DNA from: Sulfobacillus acidophilus | Lineage (GTDB): Bacteria; Bacillota; Sulfobacillia; Sulfobacillales; Sulfobacillaceae | Assembly (NCBI GenBank): GCA_003023745.1 | Contig: PXYV01000025.1 | Location: forward strand, 1 to 45,512 | Reading direction: 5' to 3' | Length of the DNA stretch: 45,512 nt | Part shown: one piece after another, positions 15,390 through 22,859 of the stretch | Position numbering within the stretch: the first letter of the stretch is position 1 | Layout of the letters: each line of letters starts with the position of its first letter | The notes under the pieces: generated by a model | What the model saw: the letters and a program-made list of their open reading frames with translations, nothing else | What the model was told of the DNA's origin: nothing | Databases searched by the model: none | Translations under genes and position numbers: made by a program

Positions 15390-16115
15390 ATGCCTAGAAT
15401 TGACGTGGTGGCATTTGACTTGGATGATACGCTGGTTCGCCTATCATCGCAATTCATTCCGGAATACCTTAAAAATCTGGCCCAATTTCTGGAACGCACG
15501 TTTCCGCAGATACCATCGGTGTCCTCAAAGATTTTGGCGTCTAGCCGCCGGATGATGGCAAAGACGCTTGATGATGAACGGCTGGAAGACTTTTTCTTTC
15601 GAGATTTTTGTCATGAGACCGGACTAAAGCGCGAAGAAGTGGCCCAGTGCTTGCACGCCTACTATCGCGAGCAATTTCCTGCGTTGCGCCGATATTCTCA
15701 ACCGATGTACGGGGTGATGGGTCTATTGGCGACGCTTCGTGCGCGAGGATATCGGATTGCCTTATTGACCTCGGCGTTATTCCCCATAGAAGCCATCGAC
15801 TGCCGACTTGAGTGGGCCGGATTGGAGGATTTCCCATTCGATTGGCGGACCTCGCTAGAGGTTGTGCATGCCACCAAACCACAGCCCGGATTTTATCAGG
15901 AGGCCGCCCAGACCTCGGGCATTGCGCCGCAACGTTGGTTAATGGTGGGCAATGATTTGACGGAGGACATCATCCCCGCCTACGAGGCAGGCATGTCCGT
16001 CTATTGGGTGTGCGACGACGTGAAGTCAGACCATTCGCCGCAGTTGCCCCCACTCGCCGCTTTTGGCCCCTTGGCGCGTGTGGTTTTGTGGCTGGAGGGC
16101 AATGACGGCGGCTGA
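15390..16115 (+). CDS. HAD-superfamily hydrolase
   Basis: Mg-dependent phosphatase-like enzyme of the haloacid dehalogenase superfamily. The 241-residue product shows motif I FDLDDTLVRL (nucleophile and acid/base Asp), motif II LLTSAL, motif III Lys in ATKPQPGF, and motif IV MVGNDLTEDIIPA. A helical cap lies between motifs I and II, so it is a C1-cap type that acts on small phosphorylated molecules. The substrate is unknown. ATG 15390 follows GAGGTG at 5 bases. It is divergent from mobA, and no partner gene follows on the same strand. Confidence 0.85.
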   Translation: MPRIDVVAFDLDDTLVRLSSQFIPEYLKNLAQFLERTFPQIPSVSSKILASSRRMMAKTLDDERLEDFFFRDFCHETGLKREEVAQCLHAYYREQFPALRRYSQPMYGVMGLLATLRARGYRIALLTSALFPIEAIDCRLEWAGLEDFPFDWRTSLEVVHATKPQPGFYQEAAQTSGIAPQRWLMVGNDLTEDIIPAYEAGMSVYWVCDDVKSDHSPQLPPLAAFGPLARVVLWLEGNDGG

Positions 16116-16205
16116 GCACCGGAGCTCGCTCGCCGCAGCCAGGCCGAAAGCGCCAACGCCTTCATGAGGACACGCAACTAAGGCCTTCATATGGGACATG
16201 TCGGG

Positions 16206-16245
16206 GAAAAAAGGCACCGTCCCGACGGTTGTGCCGGGACGGTGC
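16206..16245 (-). terminator. Rho-independent terminator of the membrane protein gene
   Basis: Read on the minus strand, GCACCGTCCCG pairs with CGGGACGGTGC over 11 perfect base pairs (16214-16224 with 16235-16245) and is followed by six Ts (16207-16212). It lies about 20 bases past the stop of the gene at 16267-16842. Confidence 0.88.
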
Positions 16246-16266
16246 GTCGTCCGTTGTGATGATTGG

Positions 16267-16842
16267 TTATTTAGCCATGGTTGGTGGTAGATATTTGGCG
16301 AAGTCGAGGATGTGTCCCCAGCCCGCGTCATATCCGGTGTAGAGCCAGATGATGGCAGCCAGTCCAAGAATAATGGCGGTGATAACGGCGAGGGTGCGGT
16401 TGTCGCGCCATTGGATAGTGGGCAGGACCAAGAGACCACCGATACCGGTCAACAGGAATCCGAGCAATGCTGCTAACGGATCGGCCCCCAGGTGCAAGTC
16501 TTCAATCCGGATGCCGATGACGATGGCGTAGATGGCGCCGAAGAAACCAAAGATGGCCGGAATCAAGGGCTCCCATTCAAACGTGAGGGTCATAGCGGCC
16601 GCTAAGAACAAGACGCTAAAGTATAGTGCCGGCTCGCCGTACGCAACATTAAATCCACCTGGCAGCGGCCAAGTAATCACCATCGGAACGGCCGTGACAA
16701 TTCCTAACAGCCCGACGGCGAAAAATCCAGCGGCCCAGCTCTTGCGGTATTGCTTGTCGGGCTTGACGTATAAGTAGTGTGCTAACAATGCTAATCCAGC
16801 GCCCAGGTTTACCAACATGACTGCGAGGTAGTCGATAAACAT
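16267..16842 (-). CDS. Multi-pass membrane protein (DUF981-like)
   Basis: Integral membrane protein of 191 residues with about six hydrophobic helices (for example YLAVMLVNLGAGLALLAHYL, AAGFFAVGLLGIVTAVPMVI, AALLGFLLTGIGGLLVL and AVITAIILGLAAIIWLYTG). Overall length and pattern resemble DUF981 proteins of acidophilic archaea and bacteria, but I am not certain of the family. ATG 16842 is chosen because AAGGAGCG precedes it; the longer frame adds 14 polar residues. It has its own strong terminator and no obvious operon partner. Function unknown. Confidence 0.75.
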   Translation of the reverse strand: MFIDYLAVMLVNLGAGLALLAHYLYVKPDKQYRKSWAAGFFAVGLLGIVTAVPMVITWPLPGGFNVAYGEPALYFSVLFLAAAMTLTFEWEPLIPAIFGFFGAIYAIVIGIRIEDLHLGADPLAALLGFLLTGIGGLLVLPTIQWRDNRTLAVITAIILGLAAIIWLYTGYDAGWGHILDFAKYLPPTMAK

Positions 16843-17251
16843 GTTCTTCACGCTCCTTGAACAACAATTTGATTGCACTGTCATTGTCAGGGAAAAGGCG
16901 TGAAAAGAAAGTGGCCATTCGGTCCATTATCAAGCCCCCTCATGGTCGCACTTTTTTGGTCTTTGATATGAAGAAGGTGGTCTAACGGTGCTGCCGTGAC
17001 GGCCACCTTGACCCAAGTGCTGGGGGATAACAGTTGGCTCCAAATTTGCCTATCGATATCTATTTTTGCTAACAGGCCCTTCAAGAAACAGCAGAATTTT
17101 TAGGAGCCCCCGCCTCCACGTCTTGCATGAAAGGCGGTGATGCGAAGATCGCCCCCTTTGGGGGATCCGTCTGATCACACGCAACATAACCCCGATCGCC
17201 CGTACCCCGATGACCACAGACGATGGGGTTAAAGAAACGGATTGAGTTGCG
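16843..17251. other. Gap, no confident gene
   Basis: Two overlapping short frames look slightly protein-like but conflict with each other: a plus-strand 42-codon frame from TTG 16857 to 16985, ending in HGRTFLVFDMKKVV, and a minus-strand 65-codon frame 16887-17084. Neither has a good ribosome binding site. The region should hold the promoter of the membrane protein gene; no consensus hexamers stood out. CCCCC-TTT-GGGGG near 17152-17164 is a short inverted repeat. Confidence 0.3.
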
Positions 17252-18103
17252 TCATACTTTGGCGTACGAATGGGTGAGCATATCCCGAAACGCCGTGAGG
17301 GAATCAGCCCGGTCAGGATCCTGGGTGCTATAGATTTGAATGAGATTGGTCAACATGCGCACTAACATGAAGCGCGTGGGCGTGGGACTGAGATAGGCGG
17401 GATGAAATCCAAACCCGTTGTTCATCAAGAATTGGACACACTCTCCGCGGTTTAAGAGCCGACCTTTGTGAAAGGGATCAATAAACAAGCTATCGTTGTA
17501 CTGTAACAGAAAGTGTCCGGGCATGCCAATGCCTACGACAGGAATGCGCAGCCGACGAGCAATAAGAAGGTAGACCGCCGAAAGACTGATGGGAATTCCT
17601 AGACGTCGGTCCAATACTTGGTTGATATAGCTGTTATCAGGGTCGTAGTATCCATCTTGGTTTCCGGCAAACCCCAGGTCTTCGAAGAAATATTGGTTAA
17701 ACGCTTCGATCAGCTCGCGGCCTCGACCCATGCCCCGATCCATGCGTCGCTTGAACTCCTGGGCCATGTCATCCAACATATTTCGGTAATGGGCTCGATT
17801 TAAGCTTGGATATCCGGCTTCCGCGATTAAAAAGGCACCTTCCTCGAGATCAATCCAGGCAGAGGGCATTTCACAAAACCGGTCGAACCGTTTGCCCAGC
17901 TCGTCCAATCGCAGCCGCTCGAGAATGCTATAGACCCGGGTGCGCACGTGAGGATCGCTTGAAGTGCGTGCTTCTTCCAAGTACGATTCAGCTTGGCTGC
18001 GCGCTTCGATGAGTGTCTTTCGCGCAATTTGGGCCGTCTTAATGTCGTCATCGCCCAAGAGGTGAATTAATGCGCGAATCTGTCCCTCTGTCAGTGTCTT
18101 CAT
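17252..18103 (-). CDS. SirB1-family transglutaminase-like protein
   Basis: Protein of 283 residues with an N-terminal helical region and a transglutaminase-like fold (Transglut_core2, SirB1). The family segments NQYFFEDLGFAGNQDGYYDPDNSYINQVLDRR (in pieces), GIPISLSAVYLLIARRL and VVGIGMPGHFLL followed by FIDPFHKG are clear. In this family the core can keep or lose the catalytic cysteine; here the usual Cys position is a serine (SLSAVY), so enzymatic activity is doubtful. ATG 18103 follows AAAGGAGCG. It stands alone, divergent from the coiled-coil gene after a 400-base gap. Its biological role in Firmicutes is unknown. Confidence 0.8.
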   Translation of the reverse strand: MKTLTEGQIRALIHLLGDDDIKTAQIARKTLIEARSQAESYLEEARTSSDPHVRTRVYSILERLRLDELGKRFDRFCEMPSAWIDLEEGAFLIAEAGYPSLNRAHYRNMLDDMAQEFKRRMDRGMGRGRELIEAFNQYFFEDLGFAGNQDGYYDPDNSYINQVLDRRLGIPISLSAVYLLIARRLRIPVVGIGMPGHFLLQYNDSLFIDPFHKGRLLNRGECVQFLMNNGFGFHPAYLSPTPTRFMLVRMLTNLIQIYSTQDPDRADSLTAFRDMLTHSYAKV

Positions 18104-18504
18104 GGCCGTCCGCTCCTTTCCCCGAGTCGCGCGTCTTTACGGCTTAGGTGGTCATCTCCACTATATGAACGACCACCCTAGTTGTGAGAGCAGTTGTCAG
18201 CCGTATCATATAATTCGCGCTTCAGCCGTGATTTCCTTCTGACCTGGCTGCGAAAAATGAAAGAGTGACGACTGACCTCTGATTTCACTCTCCGACCAGT
18301 ATGCCCATTCCTTGGTATGCTATCCTGACATTTCCAGTGAGTCTAAGGAATGAGGCTTTGGCCTTGTACTCCCAATCTTAGTCCATCTGACGCGCAGTGG
18401 TGACGGCAATCTTCGGATTTTCATCGAAAACCTGGAATGTCGTCCACGATTTGTCAGGAACGGCATCTGTTGCAATCATGTGGTGCCAGGGGTATGGTTG
18501 CAAT
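18104..18504. other. Intergenic region with a GGTGGTC/GACCACC inverted repeat
   Basis: No gene seen. GGTGGTC (18147-18153) and GACCACC (18171-18177) form a perfect 7-base inverted repeat with a 17-base spacer, placed 44-74 bases upstream of the minus-strand SirB1-like gene. It could be an operator or an RNA hairpin in the leader. The region should carry promoters for both divergent genes, but no clean hexamer pair was found. Confidence 0.35.
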
Positions 18505-19068
18505 ATGCGTGAACAAATCGACAAGCTATTAATCTATATCGGTCGGCTGGCAGGACACGTTCCGGTCTTGCAATTAGTGGTGGGCTATTTATTGGCTGAC
18601 CCGTCGCGGGCGCGTTTTGTCGATACCCTTGACGCGGCGACTCATCTGGGTATGGTGATCTCCGTGCACCGGCGTATCGAACTGCCGGTGGCGCCTTGGC
18701 AAGGTTACATTCGCGGGGTTCCTGTGCCCGATGCATTAACGTGGATTCAAGCGGCGCGCGCCATGGGAGGGGATATTGCTATTCGCGTGTCCTCGGATGA
18801 CCCGATCATTTTGCAATTGGTGGCCGCGTTGGTGGCACCGGAACGCGCTCGCCGAGATCGCCGCGCCATGGAGGATCGGATGCAAAGTCTACGGCAGGAA
18901 CTGGATCGGGCACTTGATTTATACAATGAAGTGCGCCATCTGATGGAGGTCGATCAGGAGCGCCAGCAAGAGCTGGAGAAGTTCCTCAGCATGGCCGAAA
19001 GCGAGATGCAAAGCATGGGACGGGAATTGGCACAGATTAAAGAACAGATGCAAGGTAAATCCAGTTAG
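18505..19068 (+). CDS. Unrecognised protein with C-terminal coiled coil
   Basis: I do not recognise this 187-residue protein. The N-terminal two thirds (1-118) look like a compact alpha/beta domain with hydrophobic strands (LLIYIG, LQLVVGYLL, GDIAIRVS). The last 65 residues are strongly charged and heptad-like (MQSLRQELDRALDLYNEVRHLM, in pieces, then QELEKFLSMAESEM), so a coiled coil is likely. ATG 18505 is chosen (AGGGG upstream); ATG 18478 and ATG 18397 are in frame but less likely. It is the gene before the ferritin/encapsulin locus, 330 bases away. A structural or partner role is possible but not shown. Confidence 0.65.
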   Translation: MREQIDKLLIYIGRLAGHVPVLQLVVGYLLADPSRARFVDTLDAATHLGMVISVHRRIELPVAPWQGYIRGVPVPDALTWIQAARAMGGDIAIRVSSDDPIILQLVAALVAPERARRDRRAMEDRMQSLRQELDRALDLYNEVRHLMEVDQERQQELEKFLSMAESEMQSMGRELAQIKEQMQGKSS

Positions 19069-19202
19069 AAGAGCTTTGGATCATCTCCCGTTCCCTTCGC
19101 CTCTTCGCGTGATCGATTGGTCCCGTTGGCTTTGTCTTGTGCGCCAAACCGATCTTTTCCGCATGCCCAACGTGTATGCTGGCGGACAGTACTGCGCCTT
19201 TT

Positions 19203-19370
19203 TTATTCCTGAGCCAAATAATTTGCGACATCTTCAGGAGCTTGACAATACTTAAGGACCACCTTCCTCTTTGCGTGACCGAACTGAATATGAGCGACCT
19301 GCGCATGTCGGTCGACCAGGCGCCGAACATCTTGACTGTCTGTCGTAATCTTTTGGTCGTCTTTCGGCAT
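19203..19370 (-). CDS. Small hypothetical protein (55 aa), divergent from ferritin-like gene
   Basis: A short minus-strand frame beginning MPKDDQKITTDSQDVRRL and continuing with LVDRHAQVAHIQFGHAKRK and KVVLKYCQAPEDVANYLAQE before a TAA. Its composition (charged, amphipathic, few rare residues) is protein-like, and it fills most of an otherwise empty 330-base gap. Against it, no good Shine-Dalgarno precedes the ATG at 19370, and only 28 bases separate it from the start of the divergent ferritin-like gene. It has one cysteine. Function unknown. Confidence 0.5.
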   Translation of the reverse strand: MPKDDQKITTDSQDVRRLVDRHAQVAHIQFGHAKRKVVLKYCQAPEDVANYLAQE

Positions 19371-19398
19371 ACTAAAACCGCCGAAAGGGGAGTTTGTT

Positions 19399-20250
19399 GT
19401 GGTCTATCATCGGGACGAACAGGTGGCTTTGTTGAATGAGGACTTAATGGGAGAGCACCAAGCCATTGTCCACTACCTCACCCATGCTTGGACGGTGGTG
19501 CGCCAGTTTGGTCCGCATATCGAAGCCATTGCACGGGATGAAATGCGTCACTTTAAATGGTTGGCTCAGACCATAGTTGCCTTGGGCGGTGTTCCCGACC
19601 TGACTCCACCGGCGTTGTTGCCGGCTTTTTCGGGACTGCAGGCATTAGATTACGATATTGATGCCGAAGAAGAAGCGATTAGCCAATATCTGGCGCATCA
19701 GCGGACGATTGCGCAGGAGGGTGTGCAACAACTTTTAGGGCGCATTGTGGTTGACGAAAAAGATCATCGACGGCAATTTATCCATTTGCGTGAAACGTGG
19801 TTGCACACCAACCGGCCTGATCCCGCGAAGACCGTGGAAGACTCGAACGGTCAGCGTTTTCAATCGGTCGTATCGCAAGAATACCGGGAAATTCTGCACT
19901 TGCTCATGAAAAGCTTCATTTCAGGCCATCTGCGGGAGGTCGGGCTGACAGCCGAAGATAGGGCGATTGAAGCGATGCAGCACTTGAGCTGGATGGCAGA
20001 GGCCATGGCTGACCAAGGAGGCCAGCCTTGCCTTTCGCTGCCCACTCGGTCCATCGATGCGGGTGCGATGACAGCATATCAGGAGTTGCAGCGGTGGGCT
20101 CGAGACAACATGGCGCCACTCGTGCCTGTGATTGAACGTCTGATCGCGCATGAACAATATCACCGACGCGTTGTTCACGGCCCGCGTTGGACCGTTGGAG
20201 CCAATGCCCAAGGAAAGTGGGACGATCATGGATATCTTGAATCACGCTGA
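19399..20250 (+). CDS. Two-domain ferritin-like protein, probable encapsulin cargo
   Basis: Probable iron-binding ferroxidase-type protein of 283 residues made of two four-helix bundles. The first half has a full di-iron set: E19, E48xxH51 (DEMRH), E90-E92 and E120xxH123 (DEKDH). The second half repeats the pattern less perfectly: E161/E164, E191xxxH195, E229 and E252xxH255 (HEQYH). Start GTG 19399 follows AAGGGGAG at 7 bases. The last 23 bases overlap the encapsulin shell gene, the usual sign of a cargo protein. The tail after residue 260 (GPRWTVGANAQG onward) resembles short encapsulin-targeting peptides with a TVG core. Known encapsulated ferritins are about 100 residues and IMEF cargo about 200, so the duplicated form is unusual. 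Confidence 0.82.
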   Translation: MVYHRDEQVALLNEDLMGEHQAIVHYLTHAWTVVRQFGPHIEAIARDEMRHFKWLAQTIVALGGVPDLTPPALLPAFSGLQALDYDIDAEEEAISQYLAHQRTIAQEGVQQLLGRIVVDEKDHRRQFIHLRETWLHTNRPDPAKTVEDSNGQRFQSVVSQEYREILHLLMKSFISGHLREVGLTAEDRAIEAMQHLSWMAEAMADQGGQPCLSLPTRSIDAGAMTAYQELQRWARDNMAPLVPVIERLIAHEQYHRRVVHGPRWTVGANAQGKWDDHGYLESR

Positions 20251-21067
20251 GGCTCCCTTGAACGAAGTCGAATGGGGAGCCGTCACGGACGCCGTTATTG
20301 CGGTGGCCCGGCGTCAATTGGTGGGACGCCGTTTCTTGACGCTATATGGGCCGTTGGGAGGTGGAACCGAGGTTGTGCAAGTCGACCGTTTGTCAGGATG
20401 GGACTTAGCTCGCGTTGGCATGCAGGGAGAGAATGATGATGAAGCGGTGGTTGAGCGCCACTACCAACGCGTGCCCTTATTGTATAAGGACTTTGTGCTG
20501 GGCTGGCGCGATCTAGAAAACGCCCACGCAACGGGTAACCCGTTGGATTGGTCGCAGGCACAAGCGTGCGCGAGTTATGTGGCGTTAGCCGAGGACCACC
20601 TGATCTTGCACGGAATTCCCGACCAAGGGTTGGAGGGATTACTGACCGTCGAGGGTCGCCAGGTGCTGTCAACCGCCGGATGGCAGGAAGCGGGCAGTGG
20701 GTTTCATGATGTTGCTCGGGCCGTCGGTCACCTCACGGCCGCGGGATTCATGCCTGTGTTCACCGTGTTGGCTGGCGTACAAACTTATGCCTTGTGGCAT
20801 CGGCTGTACGGGAACAGCGGTATTTTGGAAATCGAGCAAATTCAGCGTTTGGTGGGGGGCGAAGTTCTGCAGTCGCCGTTAATTCCGGACGATAGTATTT
20901 TGGTGGTGGCGGCTGGCTCGGAAAACATGGACTTGGCTGTGGGGCTGGATATCCAGGTGACGTTTGTTGAGTCGACGCGTATGAACTATATTTTTCGTGT
21001 GCTCGAGGTTCTATCGCTACGGATTAAGCGCACCAGTTCAATCTGTCAACTGCGGCAAGAAAGCTGA
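20228..21067 (+). CDS. Encapsulin nanocompartment shell protein (linocin M18 / HK97 fold)
   Basis: Self-assembling shell protein that forms an icosahedral protein compartment around a cargo enzyme. The 279-residue product begins MDILNHAEAPLNEVEW and contains QLVGRRFLTLYGPLGGG, the RVPLLYKDFVLGWRDLE segment, the LEGLLTVEGRQVL E-loop-like part, and near the C terminus LIPDDSILVVAAGSENMDL and FVESTRMNYIFRVLE. These fit family 1 encapsulins in order and length. ATG 20228 follows AAGGAAAG and overlaps the end of the ferritin-like gene. The C-terminal 20 residues past FRVLE are longer than usual. Together the two genes predict an iron-storage or detoxification compartment in the cytosol. Confidence 0.9.
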   Translation: MDILNHAEAPLNEVEWGAVTDAVIAVARRQLVGRRFLTLYGPLGGGTEVVQVDRLSGWDLARVGMQGENDDEAVVERHYQRVPLLYKDFVLGWRDLENAHATGNPLDWSQAQACASYVALAEDHLILHGIPDQGLEGLLTVEGRQVLSTAGWQEAGSGFHDVARAVGHLTAAGFMPVFTVLAGVQTYALWHRLYGNSGILEIEQIQRLVGGEVLQSPLIPDDSILVVAAGSENMDLAVGLDIQVTFVESTRMNYIFRVLEVLSLRIKRTSSICQLRQES

Positions 21068-21116
21068 GCCATTCTCGCGTATCGTGCGGTATGCTGTTGG
21101 CACGGGGGCGATATCA

Positions 21117-21671
21117 ATGGCAGACGAGGAAACGAACACATTTGTGCAGTGGCGGCACGCCCCTGCAAGTCAATGGCTGTATTGTCCTTTATGCCGAGCT
21201 GATCTTAAGGACCGGTGCTGGGACGGCAAGATGCGCCGCTATTGTCCCCACTGTGGATTTGTCTATTGGGAAAGACCGTTGCCGGCAGCGGCGACGGTGA
21301 TCGTCAATTCGCGTCATCCCACAAAAATTGTGCTGGTACGGCGCCGATATCCTCCTGAGGAAGGTCAGTGGACACTTCCTGGTGGCGGCATTGAATCTAG
21401 CGAATCTCCTCAAGAAGCAGCCATCCGCGAAGCGCGCGAAGAAACGGGCCTCACGATTGCGATCGACGACGAATTAGGAACTTGGTCAACGCCTAGTCGG
21501 GAGACGGTGGTCGTTTTTTATGTCGCTCACCCGTTGGGCGGAACGTTACGAGGGGGCACCGATGCAACGGAAGCGAGCTGGGTAGACTTAGAGGCGGCGC
21601 CCAGACTTGCGTTTAGCACGCACCGTGAGGCACTGGCTCGATTTATACAGCGACAGGTGTCGGCTGGATAG
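21117..21671 (+). CDS. NUDIX hydrolase with N-terminal zinc ribbon
   Basis: Hydrolyses a nucleoside diphosphate linked to another group; the substrate is unknown. The 184-residue product has a zinc ribbon (C23, C26, C43, C46 in CPLC and CPHCGF), as in NudC-like or NUDIX_2 proteins. It is followed by a complete Nudix box (about 89-111): GGGIESSESPQEAAIREA, then REETGL, with the catalytic glutamates. ATG 21117 is chosen because the protein then starts just before the ribbon; the frame is open further upstream into the encapsulin gene end. It starts 50 bases after the encapsulin stop and may be co-transcribed, but the Shine-Dalgarno is weak. Confidence 0.85.
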   Translation: MADEETNTFVQWRHAPASQWLYCPLCRADLKDRCWDGKMRRYCPHCGFVYWERPLPAAATVIVNSRHPTKIVLVRRRYPPEEGQWTLPGGGIESSESPQEAAIREAREETGLTIAIDDELGTWSTPSRETVVVFYVAHPLGGTLRGGTDATEASWVDLEAAPRLAFSTHREALARFIQRQVSAG

Positions 21672-21873
21672 TGAGCACAAGGCTTGGGGCGGATCAAAAT
21701 GTTGCTCAAAGGCTGCTTTCCTGCTGCGCCTAGGCGTGGCCTGGGGCCAGGCGTAACGACTTGGCAGCGATGATGCTGCACAATTTCAACGGCAACTAGG
21801 AAGTCCTAAACTTCTGCAAGGATAGAGTGAGCGTAGCGTCAACGCAACAGATGCGACTTAAGAGGCGGGTGCC

Positions 21874-22320
21874 TTACATCGTCAGCGAGGAATCGGAACC
21901 TGAAGTCAGCGCAGTTCTCTTGGACTTTGCCGTTCTTTTCTTTGTCTTCTGGCGGCGTCGCTTCAACACATTCCATCCAAGCGAGGCTCCAGTTACCCAC
22001 CAGGGCCGCGTTGGCTCCCGTCGATTGGACGGACGCGACCGTCCTACGACCAACGACAACAAGGAGGCGACCGTTCCCACCGCTCCACCGACTCGACGGG
22101 CAGCCACTTGGACGTCATGCACTGTTTTCCCGACTTGTTCCGTGGTTTCTCGCAATTGTACGCCTAGCTCGCGAAGTTGTGCTAACTCGCTTGCTAAGGT
22201 CTTTTCAAATGCGATGAGGTGCAACACGAGACGCACCAGAAAGATGACAGCCAAGATTCCCAAGAGTGCCAATATCAGCATGGAGATGGCGATGATAGTG
22301 AGAGCGGTCGCAATACTCAT
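21874..22320 (-). CDS. DUF948-type membrane-anchored protein
   Basis: Protein of 148 residues with one strong N-terminal transmembrane helix (about 5-35: MSIATALTIIAISMLILAL and onward), a predicted coiled-coil stretch (LASELAQLRELGVQLRETTE), and a basic tail (KRRRQKTKKRTAKSKR). This is the DUF948/YtxG pattern. It starts within the stop of the YtxH-like gene (ATGA), matching the ytxG-ytxH pair known in Bacillus as part of the general stress response. The molecular role is unknown. Confidence 0.75.
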   Translation of the reverse strand: MSIATALTIIAISMLILALLGILAVIFLVRLVLHLIAFEKTLASELAQLRELGVQLRETTEQVGKTVHDVQVAARRVGGAVGTVASLLSLVVGRSRPSNRREPTRPWWVTGASLGWNVLKRRRQKTKKRTAKSKRTALTSGSDSSLTM

Positions 22321-22595
22321 ACGCCGTGTCCGTGATCGTCAGCGGGAAGATCCTCGGAATCGTCTAGAGAAATTTCGGTCACGCTGCGTTTCCACAATTC
22401 CTGCCCTTTCTTGGCGAGGTTGTCGCGAATATCACGGACGCTGCCGGTAACCTGGTCTAACGTGCCTTGCGTTTTCTTTTTGATGGTGTTGCGAGTTTCC
22501 GTACCGGCGCTTGGCGCCAGTAAAATGCCGGCCACCATCCCAATTGCCGCCCCTATAATTAGACCGCTTAAACGGTCCCAATTGCGGTCGTCCAT
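22317..22595 (-). CDS. YtxH domain protein
   Basis: Small protein of 92 residues with the YtxH signature: an N-terminal glycine-rich transmembrane segment (LIIGAAIGMVAGILLAPSAG) with the conserved LLAP-SG turn, followed by a charged helical part (ETRNTIKKKTQGTLDQV). ATG 22595 is preferred to 22622 because AAGGGGGCG sits right before it. It is coupled by ATGA to the DUF948-type gene. YtxH proteins are linked to cell-envelope or stress responses in Firmicutes; the mechanism is unknown. The acidic C terminus ends DDHGHGV. Confidence 0.82.
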   Translation of the reverse strand: MDDRNWDRLSGLIIGAAIGMVAGILLAPSAGTETRNTIKKKTQGTLDQVTGSVRDIRDNLAKKGQELWKRSVTEISLDDSEDLPADDHGHGV

Positions 22596-22859
22596 TGCGT
22601 CGCCCCCTTTGTCATAGTCCATCTATTGTGACACAATATAACCCAAGATAAAAGTGCTTTCCAGTCGTTGGAAATTCCTGTTGCCACTGATTCTAGTCTA
22701 GATTACGGCGCCGTCAAGTCCGCCGCGACCGGATGCGTCACCAGGAACTATGAGCGAAAGTTGCAGTGGAGAGGTCAACCTTACCTGTGTTATACTTGAT
22801 TGGTTTTTAATCGCCGCGTGACGTAGTTGCCAACATGATGGGGGACAGGCAGATCTGCA

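Noticed and set aside
21827..22450. 207-codon plus-strand frame
   Set aside because: It is antisense to the DUF948 and YtxH genes, which have matching family features and a coupled start.
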